A DNA stretch of 46,265 bases from Chryseobacterium gleum (GTDB taxonomy: Bacteria > Bacteroidota > Bacteroidia > Flavobacteriales_C > GCA-002722245). The notes under the pieces are model-generated. The model had not been told where the DNA came from, ran no database searches, and saw only the letters and a list, made by a program, of their open reading frames with translations. This document shows positions 15,761 through 25,276 of the stretch, in pieces; positions within the stretch are counted from its first letter, which is position 1; each line of letters begins with the position of its first letter. The stretch covers positions 1 to 46,265 of the forward strand of contig CAMBXP010000010.1 of NCBI GenBank assembly GCA_945871895.1, in the 5' to 3' direction. The translations under genes were made by a program, and so were the position numbers.

Positions 15761-16232
15761 GAAACACTTGAATTCTATAGGTTTAGACGAGAAAAAGTCG
15801 AAACAATTAGCCGCCAGCCTCAACGATTTATTGGCAAATTATTCTATTTTTTACCAGAACTTGCGCGGTTATCATTGGAATATTAAGGGTAATAAATTCT
15901 TTGAACTACACTTAAAATTCGAAGAGTTATACAACGACTTGGTATTAAAAATTGATGAAATTGCCGAACGAATTTTAACCTTGGGTTTTGCCCCAAATCA
16001 CAAATATTCTGATTTCAGGAAAATGTCCACCATTACTGAAAAATCAGAGGTTTCCGACGGAACAAAGGCTGTGAAAGATATTTTAGATTCATTCAAAACC
16101 ATCATCATTCTGCAAAGAGAATATAAGAGCGTTGCCGATAAAGCGGGCGACGAAGGAACTGCTGCTTTGATGAGTGATTATATTCGAGCTCAGGAGAAAT
16201 TGGTTTGGATGTATTCGGCGTATCTTAAATAA
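15759..16232 (+). CDS. dps: Dps-family ferritin-like DNA-protection protein
   Basis: This 157-aa protein forms 12-subunit cages that store iron and use peroxide as oxidant, protecting DNA. The ferroxidase signature is present: YHWNIKG (His), then FFELHLKFEELYNDLVLKID and EIAERILTLG with the conserved Asp and Glu. It is monocistronic, with an inverted repeat overlapping its start codon and a terminator behind it. Dps genes are commonly controlled by OxyR or PerR-type regulators, but the repeat here does not match a recognised box. Confidence 0.95.
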   Translation: MKHLNSIGLDEKKSKQLAASLNDLLANYSIFYQNLRGYHWNIKGNKFFELHLKFEELYNDLVLKIDEIAERILTLGFAPNHKYSDFRKMSTITEKSEVSDGTKAVKDILDSFKTIIILQREYKSVADKAGDEGTAALMSDYIRAQEKLVWMYSAYLK

Positions 16233-16238
16233 GGTAAG

Positions 16239-16288
16239 AGAAGTCAAAAAAGTAGTGCAAAGAGCTTTTTGACTTCTTATTTTTTCTT
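16239..16288 (+). terminator. Rho-independent terminator of dps
   Basis: Seven bases past the dps stop, agaagtcaaaaa (16239-16250) pairs perfectly with 16266-16277, followed by tattttttctt. Confidence 0.85.
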
Positions 16289-16615
16289 CTATCTGCGGCG
16301 TAGGGCTATCCTAAGCGCCAATAGATCTTTGTGCCTTGAGTTTTAGTTTGCTCAACTTTTTCAAATTCAACCGAATGACTCATATTATTGAAGCGAACAG
16401 GCTCTTCTAAATTAAATTTCTAGAGGCAATGGTTTTTTATTGTAAACACACAATTTCTTCTATGCTGCTTTACTGTAAATCAATTTCTTAAAATCATCGT
16501 TTTTGTTAACATACAATAGGTTTTTGATGATGAAATGGTAATAAATAAGAAACCTGAAAGAGAGCTTGCACAGATACCTTAGCGATGGTTAATAATAAAC
16601 ACAAAAAAGAAAAAC
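16289..16615. other. Intergenic region before the PhoX-like gene
   Basis: This 327-bp stretch has no convincing gene. A one-mismatch -7 box, TACCTTAG (16575-16582), could serve the PhoX-like gene 34 nt downstream. A 43-codon open stretch on the minus strand (16460-16588, ending KKLIYSKAA) has protein-like composition but no start codon. It might be the tail of a lost gene. Confidence 0.4.
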
Positions 16616-19600
16616 ATGAAAAAGAAAACTTTACTCGCTTTTCTATTGGCGGCAGGTTTTTCGGGCATTTTAAGTGCCCAAAATACTTTGCAGGTTAGGG
16701 TGAATCAGGCTACCGACGACATGGAAGAATATGTTGCGGGTGCCGGACAAACTCAAACTATTGGAACAATGGATGCAGCTAGCTCTGATTTGGAGCTGGG
16801 CGCTGCAGATGCTAACAACAAAGATCCTCAATTAATTGGTATTCGTTTTAATTCTATCAACCTCCCTCAAGGCGCTTATATTAAGAAGGCCTATATTGAG
16901 TTTACAGTAGATGCCATTAATAAAAACACCAACCCTTGTGAGTTGATCATTACGGCTCAGGATGCCGATAACCCGCTTACTTTCGATCCTAACGTGAATT
17001 TTAATGTTTCCTCTCGTGCTATGCTGAGCGACTCTATTGCGTGGTCGGTTTCCGGTGCAACATGGAACACTGTTGGTTCTCATGGAGAAGATCAGCAAAC
17101 ACCTGATATCACCGCTTTAGTTCAACAATTAGTTGATCGTTCGGGCTGGGCTTCTGGCAATGCCATGGCCTTTTTCGTTAAAGGAACAGGTTTAAGAGAG
17201 GTAGAAGCTTTTGATGGTTCTGCTCCAGACGCACCTTTATTGGTAATCGAATATGGTTTTAAAACAACAGTGCAGGTGCGCGTAAATTCTGCCAGCGATG
17301 ATTTAGAAGAGTGGATTGCAGGTAGCGGACAAACCAAAACAGTAGGAACGATTGATGCAGGAAGCTCTGACTTAGAATTTGGTTTTGAAAACACAGGGTT
17401 GAAAGATCCTCAATTAACGGGAATTCGTTTTGCCAATGTTGCTGTTCCTGCTAACGCAGAAATACTGAGCGCTTATTTGGAATTTACAGTTGATGCAACC
17501 AGTAAAAATCAAGACCCTGCGGTTTGGTATATTAAAGCAGAAGACAATGTAAGCTCAGTTACTTTTCCAGGCACGAACAATTGTGTTACTTCTCGCTTGA
17601 TGATGAGCGACTCTGTTACTTGGAATGTTGCTGCAGGAGGAACCTGGAATACCGTTGGTTCGCACGGCGAAGAACAACAATCGCCCGATTTAAAAGATTT
17701 AGTGAAAGCTTTGGTAGATAAAAACGGTTGGGTTTCAGGTAATCCTATGACTTTCTTTATTAAAGGAACTGGTTGCAGAGAGGTTGAATCGTTTGATGGC
17801 GATGCTCCAAAGGCGCCTCTTTTGGTAATTACTTATGCTAGCAATCAATGTGTAGAAAATGCTACATCTTCTTATCCTGTAAGTAAAGGTCAGAGCTGGA
17901 ATTATGATGACAACGGTGATGCAGTTGATGCTAATTGGAAAGCAATGCACTACAATGATACTTGCTGGACTTATGGTAATGGAACCTTAGGTTATGGTGT
18001 TGCTTCTTTAGGAAAAACTATTTCTTATGGTGCCGATGCTAATAACAAACACAAAGCATATTACTTCAGAAAAAGAGTGAACGTTGCCGATTTATCGGTG
18101 ATGACAGATACTTTGTTGTTCAACGTTCGTGTGAATGACGGAATGATATTGTATGTAAACGGCGCAGAGGCAATTCGTTTTAACATGCCAAATGGTGTTG
18201 TTAACAATACCACTTTAGCTTCTTCGAAACAAGCCGATATAGAACAAACTTTGTATTACACTTTCTTTGTGCCTAAATCACTTTTTCAAACAGGCTGCAA
18301 TATCATTGCAGCTGAAGTTCATCAACATTCGGCAAACAGTGCCGATTTAGCTTTCGATATGGAAATAGTGAGTAAATCAAACAATGCTATTTCTACAAAT
18401 TACGGCTGTACCGGTGCTAACGACAACCATATTTCTTGCTTCACTTCTGTGGTGCCAAGAGCACAAAATGATACAGTAGAAATCCCATTTGCTACGCATG
18501 CTATGCAATATATTTTTAACAAAGGAATGACTTATACAGATGGTAATGGTGTTGTACCTGGAACTTTTGACTTTACGGGTTATGTGCCTATTAACGGAAG
18601 CAGCAAGCTAGGTTATCTTTCTGTAAATCATGAAAACACTCCGGGTGGCGTTTCTATGTTAGAAATTCATCTTAATGAAACTACTGGTTTATGGGTTTTA
18701 GATTCTTCTAAAGCAGTTGATTTTGGCGGTGAATTGGTGCAAACCATTAGAAATTGTTCGGGTACTGTTACACCTTGGAATACTATTATTACCAGTGAAG
18801 AAAGCACACCGAATACTGATGCCAACAGCGATGGATACCATGATGTAGGATGGCATATCGAGATTGATCCTGCTACAGCTCGTGTTAAAGAATATGGAAA
18901 TGGTAAACGTGAGAAATTGTGGAAAATGGGTAAAATGAACCATGAAAACGTTGTTATTGCCTCTGATAAAAAAACAGCTTATTATGGTGAAGATGCGGGT
19001 AGCGGTAAAGTGTGGAAGTTTGTTGCCGACGTTCCCGAAAACTTATACAACGGTACTTTGTATGTGTTGAAATTAGACCAACCAATGGTAAATGGTGAGC
19101 CATCAGGTTCTACAGGTACTTGGGTACAAATAGACAACTCTACTCCTGCTTTGTGTAATACAGTTAATGCTTCTGCAACAGCCGTTTCCGCCACCTCTTT
19201 TAGTGGTATTGAAGATGCTGAGATTAGTCCGCTAGATGGTAAAGTATATTTTACCGCTAAAGGGTTGAACCGCGTTTATCGCTTTAAAGATGACGGAACT
19301 ACTGTTTCGGGTTTTGAAACTTTTGTAGGCGCTAACAATTATTTGATTAATTCAAATGGTAAAATTGTTTCTGAAGCATGGGGAAGCGGTAACGACAACC
19401 TTACTTTCGACGATAGAGGAAATCTTTATGTGTTGCAGGATGGAAGCCGTAACCATATTTGGATGGTGTATCCTGACCACACACAAGCAAATCCTAAAGT
19501 TGAGGTGTTTATGGTTACCCCATCAGGCTCTGAACCTACGGGAATGACTTTTTCACCCGATTATAAATACATGTTTCTTTCTATACAGTCGCCATCTGGT

Positions 19601-19978
19601 AGCATTGCGCAAAAAGATGTTGCAGGCACTTCTTTTACACATAATAACGACGTTACTTTGGTAATCGCCCGCAAACAATATTTAGGCGTTGACCAAACAG
19701 TATCGGTAAAGACTGTTGACGGAAACTTAGGCTTAGAAGCTTATCCAAATCCTTTTGCAGATGTGCTGAATCTTAATATTTCTTCTTTGAACTCAAACAA
19801 TGCATCGGTTCAAATTATAGATATTACAGGTAAAGAAGTATTCGTAAAATCAGTTTCATTACAGCAAGGCGTTACCAGCTTAGCATTAAATACTTCAGCA
19901 TTAGCGAATGGAGTATACTTTGTTAAAGTGTCTTCTAACGAAGGCGCTGTGGTTTCTAAGGTTGTTTTAAGTAAATAG
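16616..19978 (+). CDS. PhoX-like (DUF839) secreted protein with T9SS sorting domain
   Basis: This 1120-aa protein has a signal peptide (about 1-21). Two homologous ~190-aa beta-rich modules follow (about 22-215 and 217-405; each has VRVN, DDxEE, GSGQ/GAGQ, SSDLE, DPQL and GIRF). A galactose-binding-like segment (about 410-590) comes next. A PhoX/DUF839 region (about 605-1030) contains NHEN, TPWNTIITSEES, GWHIEIDP, KMGKMNHENVV and YYGEDAGSGKVWKFV. It ends in a type IX sorting domain (about 1045-1120: LEAYPNPFADVLNL, IIDITGKEVF, NGVYFVKV). PhoX enzymes are Ca/Fe-dependent alkaline phosphatases. Phosphatase activity is likely but not certain, as DUF839 also covers non-enzymatic members. It should be displayed on or released from the cell surface. 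Confidence 0.85.
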   Translation: MKKKTLLAFLLAAGFSGILSAQNTLQVRVNQATDDMEEYVAGAGQTQTIGTMDAASSDLELGAADANNKDPQLIGIRFNSINLPQGAYIKKAYIEFTVDAINKNTNPCELIITAQDADNPLTFDPNVNFNVSSRAMLSDSIAWSVSGATWNTVGSHGEDQQTPDITALVQQLVDRSGWASGNAMAFFVKGTGLREVEAFDGSAPDAPLLVIEYGFKTTVQVRVNSASDDLEEWIAGSGQTKTVGTIDAGSSDLEFGFENTGLKDPQLTGIRFANVAVPANAEILSAYLEFTVDATSKNQDPAVWYIKAEDNVSSVTFPGTNNCVTSRLMMSDSVTWNVAAGGTWNTVGSHGEEQQSPDLKDLVKALVDKNGWVSGNPMTFFIKGTGCREVESFDGDAPKAPLLVITYASNQCVENATSSYPVSKGQSWNYDDNGDAVDANWKAMHYNDTCWTYGNGTLGYGVASLGKTISYGADANNKHKAYYFRKRVNVADLSVMTDTLLFNVRVNDGMILYVNGAEAIRFNMPNGVVNNTTLASSKQADIEQTLYYTFFVPKSLFQTGCNIIAAEVHQHSANSADLAFDMEIVSKSNNAISTNYGCTGANDNHISCFTSVVPRAQNDTVEIPFATHAMQYIFNKGMTYTDGNGVVPGTFDFTGYVPINGSSKLGYLSVNHENTPGGVSMLEIHLNETTGLWVLDSSKAVDFGGELVQTIRNCSGTVTPWNTIITSEESTPNTDANSDGYHDVGWHIEIDPATARVKEYGNGKREKLWKMGKMNHENVVIASDKKTAYYGEDAGSGKVWKFVADVPENLYNGTLYVLKLDQPMVNGEPSGSTGTWVQIDNSTPALCNTVNASATAVSATSFSGIEDAEISPLDGKVYFTAKGLNRVYRFKDDGTTVSGFETFVGANNYLINSNGKIVSEAWGSGNDNLTFDDRGNLYVLQDGSRNHIWMVYPDHTQANPKVEVFMVTPSGSEPTGMTFSPDYKYMFLSIQSPSGSIAQKDVAGTSFTHNNDVTLVIARKQYLGVDQTVSVKTVDGNLGLEAYPNPFADVLNLNISSLNSNNASVQIIDITGKEVFVKSVSLQQGVTSLALNTSALANGVYFVKVSSNEGAVVSKVVLSK

Positions 19979-19988
19979 TTTACTATCA

Positions 19989-20022
19989 GGCAGAGAAGAG
20001 AATATTCCTTCTCTGCCTTTTA
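19989..20022 (+). terminator. Rho-independent terminator after the PhoX-like gene
   Basis: ggcagagaag (19989-19998) pairs with cttctctgcc (20008-20017) across a 9-nt loop, followed by tttta. It separates the PhoX-like gene from the LRR gene that starts 15 bp later. Confidence 0.85.
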
Positions 20023-20036
20023 AATAATAAAAGAAC

Positions 20037-20948
20037 ATGAAAGGAGCGATTAGTGCAGCGTTGATGTTTATTGCCACTTGTGGCTACGCGCAATTAGATA
20101 CCAATTATTTTGCCCCAAAAAGGGTTTATTATAGTATAGAAGAAGCAATTCCGCATAAAGATTCGGCCATTGTTTTAGTGATGAGAGGTAAAGGTCTTGT
20201 TGAAATTCCTCAAGACGTTGTTTTGTTGAAAGAACTGAGAATGGCAAGTTTCATGAAGAACAGTATTGTTGAAATAAATCCGTCCTTATGTGAATTACGT
20301 CATTTAAAAGAATTGAATTTCCGACAAAATCAATTGACTCAGCTTCCTCAGGAAATATCGCAATTGGTGGCCTTGGAGAGATTACAATTGGAAAAAAATA
20401 AAATACAAACCTTACCAGATAATCTCGGACAATTAAAAAATCTGCGAACATTACAGCTGGAAGAAAACAACTTGAGTGCTTTCCCCGCCGCCATTTGTCA
20501 ATTAAGTGCTTTGAGAAGCTTTGTATTTGATCATAATAAGATTAGTACTTTACCTAGCGATTTCGGACACCTAACCAATCTGGTGTCTATTAATGCAGGC
20601 TATAATTTGATAGAGAGTTTACCAAGCTCTTTTTATGCTTTAAATCAATTAATTGAACTCAACTTGGAATACAATACAATAAAATCTCTTGGTAAAGGGA
20701 TCGGTAATCTAAAATCACTCAAAACCTTGGTTTTAACAGGCAATCAATTGGAAAGCTTGCCCGAGTGGGTTTGTAAACTTGAAAATCTTGAGTTATTGAC
20801 TCTTAGCGGTAATCCTATCACGCGCTTGCCTAAAAACATTCACAAGCTTAAGAACCTAAAGTCACTTATTGCTCTGGATACAAAGATGAGTAATCAGGAA
20901 AAAGAACGCATCAAAAAAGCCCTTCCCGCCTGTAAAATCATGTTGTAG
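20037..20948 (+). CDS. Secreted leucine-rich-repeat protein
   Basis: This 303-aa protein has a signal peptide (about 1-18, MKGAISAALMFIATCGYA) followed by about nine to ten 23-residue leucine-rich repeats from about residue 60 to 290. The consensus LxxLxxLxLxxNxLxxLPxxI is visible, for example LRTLQLEENNLSAFPAAICQ. The repeats are of the bacterial/plant-like 'Ras-group' type and serve protein binding; there is no catalytic domain. It lies between two terminators, so it is probably its own transcription unit or is fed by read-through. Its binding partner is unknown. Confidence 0.88.
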   Translation: MKGAISAALMFIATCGYAQLDTNYFAPKRVYYSIEEAIPHKDSAIVLVMRGKGLVEIPQDVVLLKELRMASFMKNSIVEINPSLCELRHLKELNFRQNQLTQLPQEISQLVALERLQLEKNKIQTLPDNLGQLKNLRTLQLEENNLSAFPAAICQLSALRSFVFDHNKISTLPSDFGHLTNLVSINAGYNLIESLPSSFYALNQLIELNLEYNTIKSLGKGIGNLKSLKTLVLTGNQLESLPEWVCKLENLELLTLSGNPITRLPKNIHKLKNLKSLIALDTKMSNQEKERIKKALPACKIML

Positions 20949-20972
20949 GCCCCCTCAATATCCCCTCTTAGC

Positions 20973-21003
20973 AACCCGATAATTTGGATTATCGGGTTTT
21001 TGC
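20973..21003 (+). terminator. Rho-independent terminator of the LRR gene
   Basis: aacccgataa (20973-20982) pairs with ttatcgggtt (20989-20998) with a 6-nt loop, followed by tttttgc. Confidence 0.9.
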
Positions 21004-21114
21004 TTGCGCCAACCTCATTTCTTGCCGTTCATCGATTTTTTCAATAATTATCGAATTTCCTATGTATTTTGGTAGAACCCAAAACAACTTAAACTGACCA
21101 ACCAGTTTGATATA

Positions 21115-24100
21115 TTGCGCGCTAAACTCGACGAGTTTATAAGGAAGTTCTATAAAAATGAACTTGTGAAGGGTGCCTTCTATTCTGCAATTATTCTTTC
21201 GTCATTCTTTATTTTATGTATTATTCTCGAGTATTTCGGAAGATTTGATACCGCTGTTAGAACGGGAATATTTTACACTTTAATTGCAGCTTTTGTAATA
21301 GTTTTGGGTAGGTTCTTTGTGCTTCCTATGTTGCGTTTAAACAAGATTGGTAAGACAATTTCTTATGAGGATTCTGCTAAAATTTTAGGTGCTCATTTCG
21401 CACAAGTGAATGATAAACTGCTTAACGTTCTGCAATTGCAAGAGCTGACTGTTTCCGATAATGAATTGCTTTTAGCTTCTATCAATCAGAAAGTGAGCGA
21501 ATTGAAGCCTGTACCTTTTATCAGTGCCATCAATCTTAAAGAGAATTACAAATATTTCAAGTATGTGCTTATCATTTTCATTTCTTTTTCCTTTAGCTGG
21601 TTTGCATTTCCTGAGGTGGTGAAAGAAAGCACAAGGCGCATCTTGCACCCTAAAACCGATTTTGCTACTCCTGTGCCCTATCAGTTTTTAATCGAAAACG
21701 GCAACCTGAAAGTCGCTCAAAATGAAGATTTTTTGCTGGAAGTTAAAGTTAAAGGTGATGTATTGCCCGACGAGGTTTTTATTGAAATTGGTGATGGACG
21801 TTTTAAGCTGCAAAAGAAAGATAAATTGCATTATTCTTACTTGTTTAAAAATGTAAATCAAAATGTAGATTTTGTAATTTCAACTGAAGAGGTGAATTCT
21901 TCGAAGTTCTTGTTAGAAGCCTTGCCTAAGGCAACTATCGCTGGCCTGTCCATTAAACTTGCTTACCCTGCATATCTGCATAAAGTAGCTGAAACCGTTA
22001 AAAATACAGGCGATTTATTTATTCCTGAAGGAACAAAAGTGGAATGGACTGTTGATGCTAAAAACACAGAAAACTTGTTGTTCAAGTTAAATGACTCCAC
22101 CTATAGAACATTGCTTATAGGTAGTGTTTTTTCGTGGCAAAAGGTTGTTCGTAACAGCACACATTATTCTTTGTTAGCTTCAAATTCCAAATTGACACAA
22201 CCCAATGTTGCCAATTATTTTATTAATGTACAAAAAGATGCTTTTCCTGAAATTGGTGTAGAGAATATTGTTGATTCAACTCAGGTTAATTTGTTGTTGG
22301 CAGGAGGAGAAATTGCTGATGATTACGGAGTTTCAAAGCTGACTTTTAATTATAGAAAAGTTGTTGACAAACAAGCCAAAGAGACTGATTTTAAGTCGAA
22401 AAATGTAACTATTGATCCTTCCGTTTTACAACAAAATTTTAACTATTTTCTTGATGTTAAGGACGTGGATTTGAACAATGGCGAGTCACTAGAGTACTTT
22501 TTTGAGGTGTGGGATAACGATGGTGTGAACGGGCACAAATCGGTGAAAACCAAAATAGAAAGTTTCCGACTGCCGGGCGAACACGAGATTCAGGAAAGTA
22601 TGGAGAAAGCGCAAAACAGTTTAGCCAATCAACTTAAAGATGCTGCCGCTGAAGCCGATAAATTACAGAAGGAATATGAGCAAATACGAAAGGAGTTGTT
22701 GCCAAAGAAAAACTTAGATTGGGCCGACAAAAAGAAGCTGAAAGATTTTCTTAAGAAGCAAAACGATTTTGCCAATAAAGTGGAAGATTTGAAAAAGCAA
22801 AATGAGAATTTGAACGAACAAAAAGAAGATGTTTTACAACCCGCTGAAGAATTGCTTGAAAAGCAAGAGCTTCTGCAAGATTTAATGCAAAAATTATTGC
22901 CTCAGGAAATGAAAGATCAGTTGAAGGAGTTGGAGAAATTATTGGATGAAATGTCGAAAGAGAAGACAGAAGACTTGCTCGAAAAAATTAATATGAACAA
23001 CAAAGAGTTGGAGAAAGATTTAGATAGATCTTTAGAGTTGTATAAGCAGATGGAGTTTGAGGAGAAGTTGGACAATACGCTGAAAAATTTGGAGAAGTTG
23101 GCCAAAGAAGAGAAAAATCTTTCAGAAAAGACGAAAGATGCAAGTAAGAAGGATCAGGAAGAGTTGAAACAGAAACAAGATGAGCTAAATAAAAAGTTCG
23201 AAGATGTGAAGAAAGACATGCAAGACTTGAAGGAAAAGAATTCTAAAATGGAATTCCCACGTGAGTTTAAAGATCCTGAGCAGGAAAAGAATGAGGCGCA
23301 AAAGGAGATGAACAAAGCATCTGAAAACTTAGAGCAAAAGCAAAATAAAAGTGCCTCAGAGAATCAGAAGAACGCAGCAGAAAAAATGGAAGAAATGGCC
23401 AAAAAAATGGCCGACATGAAAAAGAAGGAAGAAGAGAAAAAGCAATCTGAAGACATGAATGCTTTGCGACAAATTTTGGAGAATCTTTTATATCTCTCTT
23501 TCGAGGAAGAAAAACTAATGAATCAATTTAAACAAACAACAATTAAAGACCCTAATTACGTGCAGCTAGTGAAACGTCAAAATGAGCTGAAATCGGATGC
23601 TAAAATTATTGAAGATTCTCTTTTTGCCTTAAGCAAAAGACAGGTACAATTAAGTTCGGTGGTGAACAAAGAGATGGGGTCAATTAACCAAAATTTGAAA
23701 GAGTCAATTCAGTTTTTAGGAGAACGGCAAACACCTTTGGCGAATGAGAAACAACGTTATGTAATGACATCAGTGAATAATTTGGCCTTGATGCTTGATG
23801 AGAGTTTACAGCAAATGCAACAGCAGGCAGCGCAGAAAAAATTCGGCACTCAAAAATGCAATAAACCAGGCAGCGGTCCGCCAGATATTTCCGATTTAAA
23901 AAAGTTGCAAGAACAATTGAACAAGCAATTGAAAGAAATGAAAGATGGCCAAGATGAAGGTGGTAAATCGGGCGACAAGGGCAGCAATGGTGAATCTGGA
24001 AAGAAGAAGAAATTGGCTCAAATGGCGGCCCAGCAATCGGCTATTCGACAGTATATGCAGGAGATGAGTAAACAGCTTGAGAAAGAAGGAAAAGGGATGA

Positions 24101-24426
24101 GTGGAAGTGGCATGGACAAACTGAACGAGTTGATGAAGAAAACAGAGCAAGACATTGTTAACAATAAAGTTTCTCCAGAAACTATTCAACGCCAGAAGGA
24201 GATTTTAACTCGTTTGTTGGAGGCGGAAAAAGCAAGCAAAGAGAGAGAATACGATAAGGAACGCAAGGCAAATGAAGGAAAAGATTCAAATAAGCGTAAC
24301 CAAAATGCAATAAAAGAGTACAAATGGCACAAAAAGGAAGAGGATGAATTACTAAAGGCGGTTCCTCCGGCGTTAAATTTATTTTATAAAAAGAAAGCAA
24401 ACGAGTATTTTAATGCTCCCAAATGA
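21115..24426 (+). CDS. DUF4175 membrane protein with long charged coiled coil
   Basis: This is a Bacteroidota-specific DUF4175 protein of about 1100 aa and unknown function. Three membrane helices lie at about residues 17-40, 47-70 and 146-165. A beta-rich, probably periplasmic part follows to about 480, and then roughly 500 residues of Lys/Glu/Gln-rich coiled coil (about 485-900, continuing in patches to 1080). No ATG opens the frame: the first standard start is TTG at 21115, but the reading frame continues family-like upstream (NQFDI before LRAKLDEFIRK) to a CTG at 21094. The true start is unsettled. Its stop overlaps the next ATG by 4 nt. It is probably an operon with the RsbW-like kinase, ybeY and mnmG. 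Confidence 0.85.
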   Translation: MRAKLDEFIRKFYKNELVKGAFYSAIILSSFFILCIILEYFGRFDTAVRTGIFYTLIAAFVIVLGRFFVLPMLRLNKIGKTISYEDSAKILGAHFAQVNDKLLNVLQLQELTVSDNELLLASINQKVSELKPVPFISAINLKENYKYFKYVLIIFISFSFSWFAFPEVVKESTRRILHPKTDFATPVPYQFLIENGNLKVAQNEDFLLEVKVKGDVLPDEVFIEIGDGRFKLQKKDKLHYSYLFKNVNQNVDFVISTEEVNSSKFLLEALPKATIAGLSIKLAYPAYLHKVAETVKNTGDLFIPEGTKVEWTVDAKNTENLLFKLNDSTYRTLLIGSVFSWQKVVRNSTHYSLLASNSKLTQPNVANYFINVQKDAFPEIGVENIVDSTQVNLLLAGGEIADDYGVSKLTFNYRKVVDKQAKETDFKSKNVTIDPSVLQQNFNYFLDVKDVDLNNGESLEYFFEVWDNDGVNGHKSVKTKIESFRLPGEHEIQESMEKAQNSLANQLKDAAAEADKLQKEYEQIRKELLPKKNLDWADKKKLKDFLKKQNDFANKVEDLKKQNENLNEQKEDVLQPAEELLEKQELLQDLMQKLLPQEMKDQLKELEKLLDEMSKEKTEDLLEKINMNNKELEKDLDRSLELYKQMEFEEKLDNTLKNLEKLAKEEKNLSEKTKDASKKDQEELKQKQDELNKKFEDVKKDMQDLKEKNSKMEFPREFKDPEQEKNEAQKEMNKASENLEQKQNKSASENQKNAAEKMEEMAKKMADMKKKEEEKKQSEDMNALRQILENLLYLSFEEEKLMNQFKQTTIKDPNYVQLVKRQNELKSDAKIIEDSLFALSKRQVQLSSVVNKEMGSINQNLKESIQFLGERQTPLANEKQRYVMTSVNNLALMLDESLQQMQQQAAQKKFGTQKCNKPGSGPPDISDLKKLQEQLNKQLKEMKDGQDEGGKSGDKGSNGESGKKKKLAQMAAQQSAIRQYMQEMSKQLEKEGKGMSGSGMDKLNELMKKTEQDIVNNKVSPETIQRQKEILTRLLEAEKASKEREYDKERKANEGKDSNKRNQNAIKEYKWHKKEEDELLKAVPPALNLFYKKKANEYFNAPK

Positions 24427-24848
24427 CAAATAAAACGATGGAACAACAACTGTCTTTTTCCTCTAAATCGGAAAACTTAAACTTGGTAGAGAAGCTGATC
24501 GATGATGTTTGTGCAAAAAACAACGTGAACGAAGACTACTATGGAAACATATTGATTGCTATTACAGAGGCAGTAAACAACGCAATCCATCACGGCAATA
24601 AATCAAATCCCGAGAAATCGGTAAATGTTCAATACAACTCTCAGGGAGACAAGTTACTCTTTACCATTCAAGATGAAGGTCCGGGTTTTGATTACGATAA
24701 TCTCCCCGATCCTACCGATCCGCAAAACATTGAAAAACCTCACGGTAGAGGTGTTTTCTTGATGAAAAATCTTGCTGATAAAATTGATTTCTTTGATGGA
24801 GGCAGCACGGTGAAAATAGAATTCAATGTGAGCAAGAAACCTGAATAA
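24423..24848 (+). CDS. RsbW-like anti-sigma/serine kinase (HATPase)
   Basis: This 141-aa protein is a stand-alone GHKL ATPase of the RsbW/SpoIIAB type, which can bind a sigma factor and phosphorylate a STAS-domain antagonist. The N box (ITEAVNNAIHHGNKSNPEK), G1 box (DEGPGFD) and G2 box (HGRGVFLMKNLAD) are intact. Translation starts in the ATGA overlap with the DUF4175 gene (an internal ATG at 24438 is an alternative). It ends at 24848, where the ybeY ATG begins by overlap. No STAS protein or sigma factor is in the window, but a SpoIIE-type phosphatase lies 3.3 kb away. Confidence 0.92.
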   Translation: MTNKTMEQQLSFSSKSENLNLVEKLIDDVCAKNNVNEDYYGNILIAITEAVNNAIHHGNKSNPEKSVNVQYNSQGDKLLFTIQDEGPGFDYDNLPDPTDPQNIEKPHGRGVFLMKNLADKIDFFDGGSTVKIEFNVSKKPE

Positions 24849-25270
24849 TGCAAAATATTACTTTTAATTTTGAAGATCTTTCCTCCTTTTTAAAAAATAG
24901 GGGGAATCTTCGTTTATGGCTTAATGCTGCAGCAAAGAAAGAGAAGCAAAAAATAGGTGCGGTGAACTATATTTTCTGTTCCGACAAGCATTTGTTTGCG
25001 ATCAATAAACAATATCTAAATCACAATTATTTTACCGATGTGATTACCTTTCAATACGAAGATAGTGAGGGTGTATCGGGTGATATTTTTATAAGTTATG
25101 ATAGAATAAAAGAGAATGCAAAAGAATTCAATCAAAGCGTTAGCAATGAATTGCACCGTGTAATGGTGCATGGCTTACTTCACCTTTTGGGATATAAGGA
25201 CAAAAATACTGAACAACAGAAGGTTATGAAGAGCAAAGAAGATTTTTATTTATCTTTGAGGGCTTTTTAA
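24848..25270 (+). CDS. ybeY: Endoribonuclease YbeY (rRNA maturation)
   Basis: This 140-aa single-strand endoribonuclease takes part in 16S rRNA 3' end maturation and ribosome quality control. The metal-binding motif reads HGLLHLLGYKD: the first two His of the HxxxHxxxxxH zinc site are present, but the third position is Asp. This substitution is familiar to me in Bacteroidota YbeY proteins. A conserved Arg-less N-terminal region leads into YFTDVITFQYE and GDIFISYDRI, also typical. It overlaps the kinase stop by 1 base and is followed 6 bp later by mnmG. Confidence 0.93.
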   Translation: MQNITFNFEDLSSFLKNRGNLRLWLNAAAKKEKQKIGAVNYIFCSDKHLFAINKQYLNHNYFTDVITFQYEDSEGVSGDIFISYDRIKENAKEFNQSVSNELHRVMVHGLLHLLGYKDKNTEQQKVMKSKEDFYLSLRAF

Positions 25271-25276
25271 AAAATT

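Noticed and set aside
16460..16588. 43-codon minus-strand open stretch with protein-like composition
   Set aside because: There is no start codon, no homologue that I recognise, and a stop directly upstream; at best a gene remnant.
21115..24426. DUF4175 coiled coil as an SMC- or myosin-like protein
   Set aside because: There are no ATPase motifs, and the low-complexity Lys/Glu/Gln composition explains such similarity.
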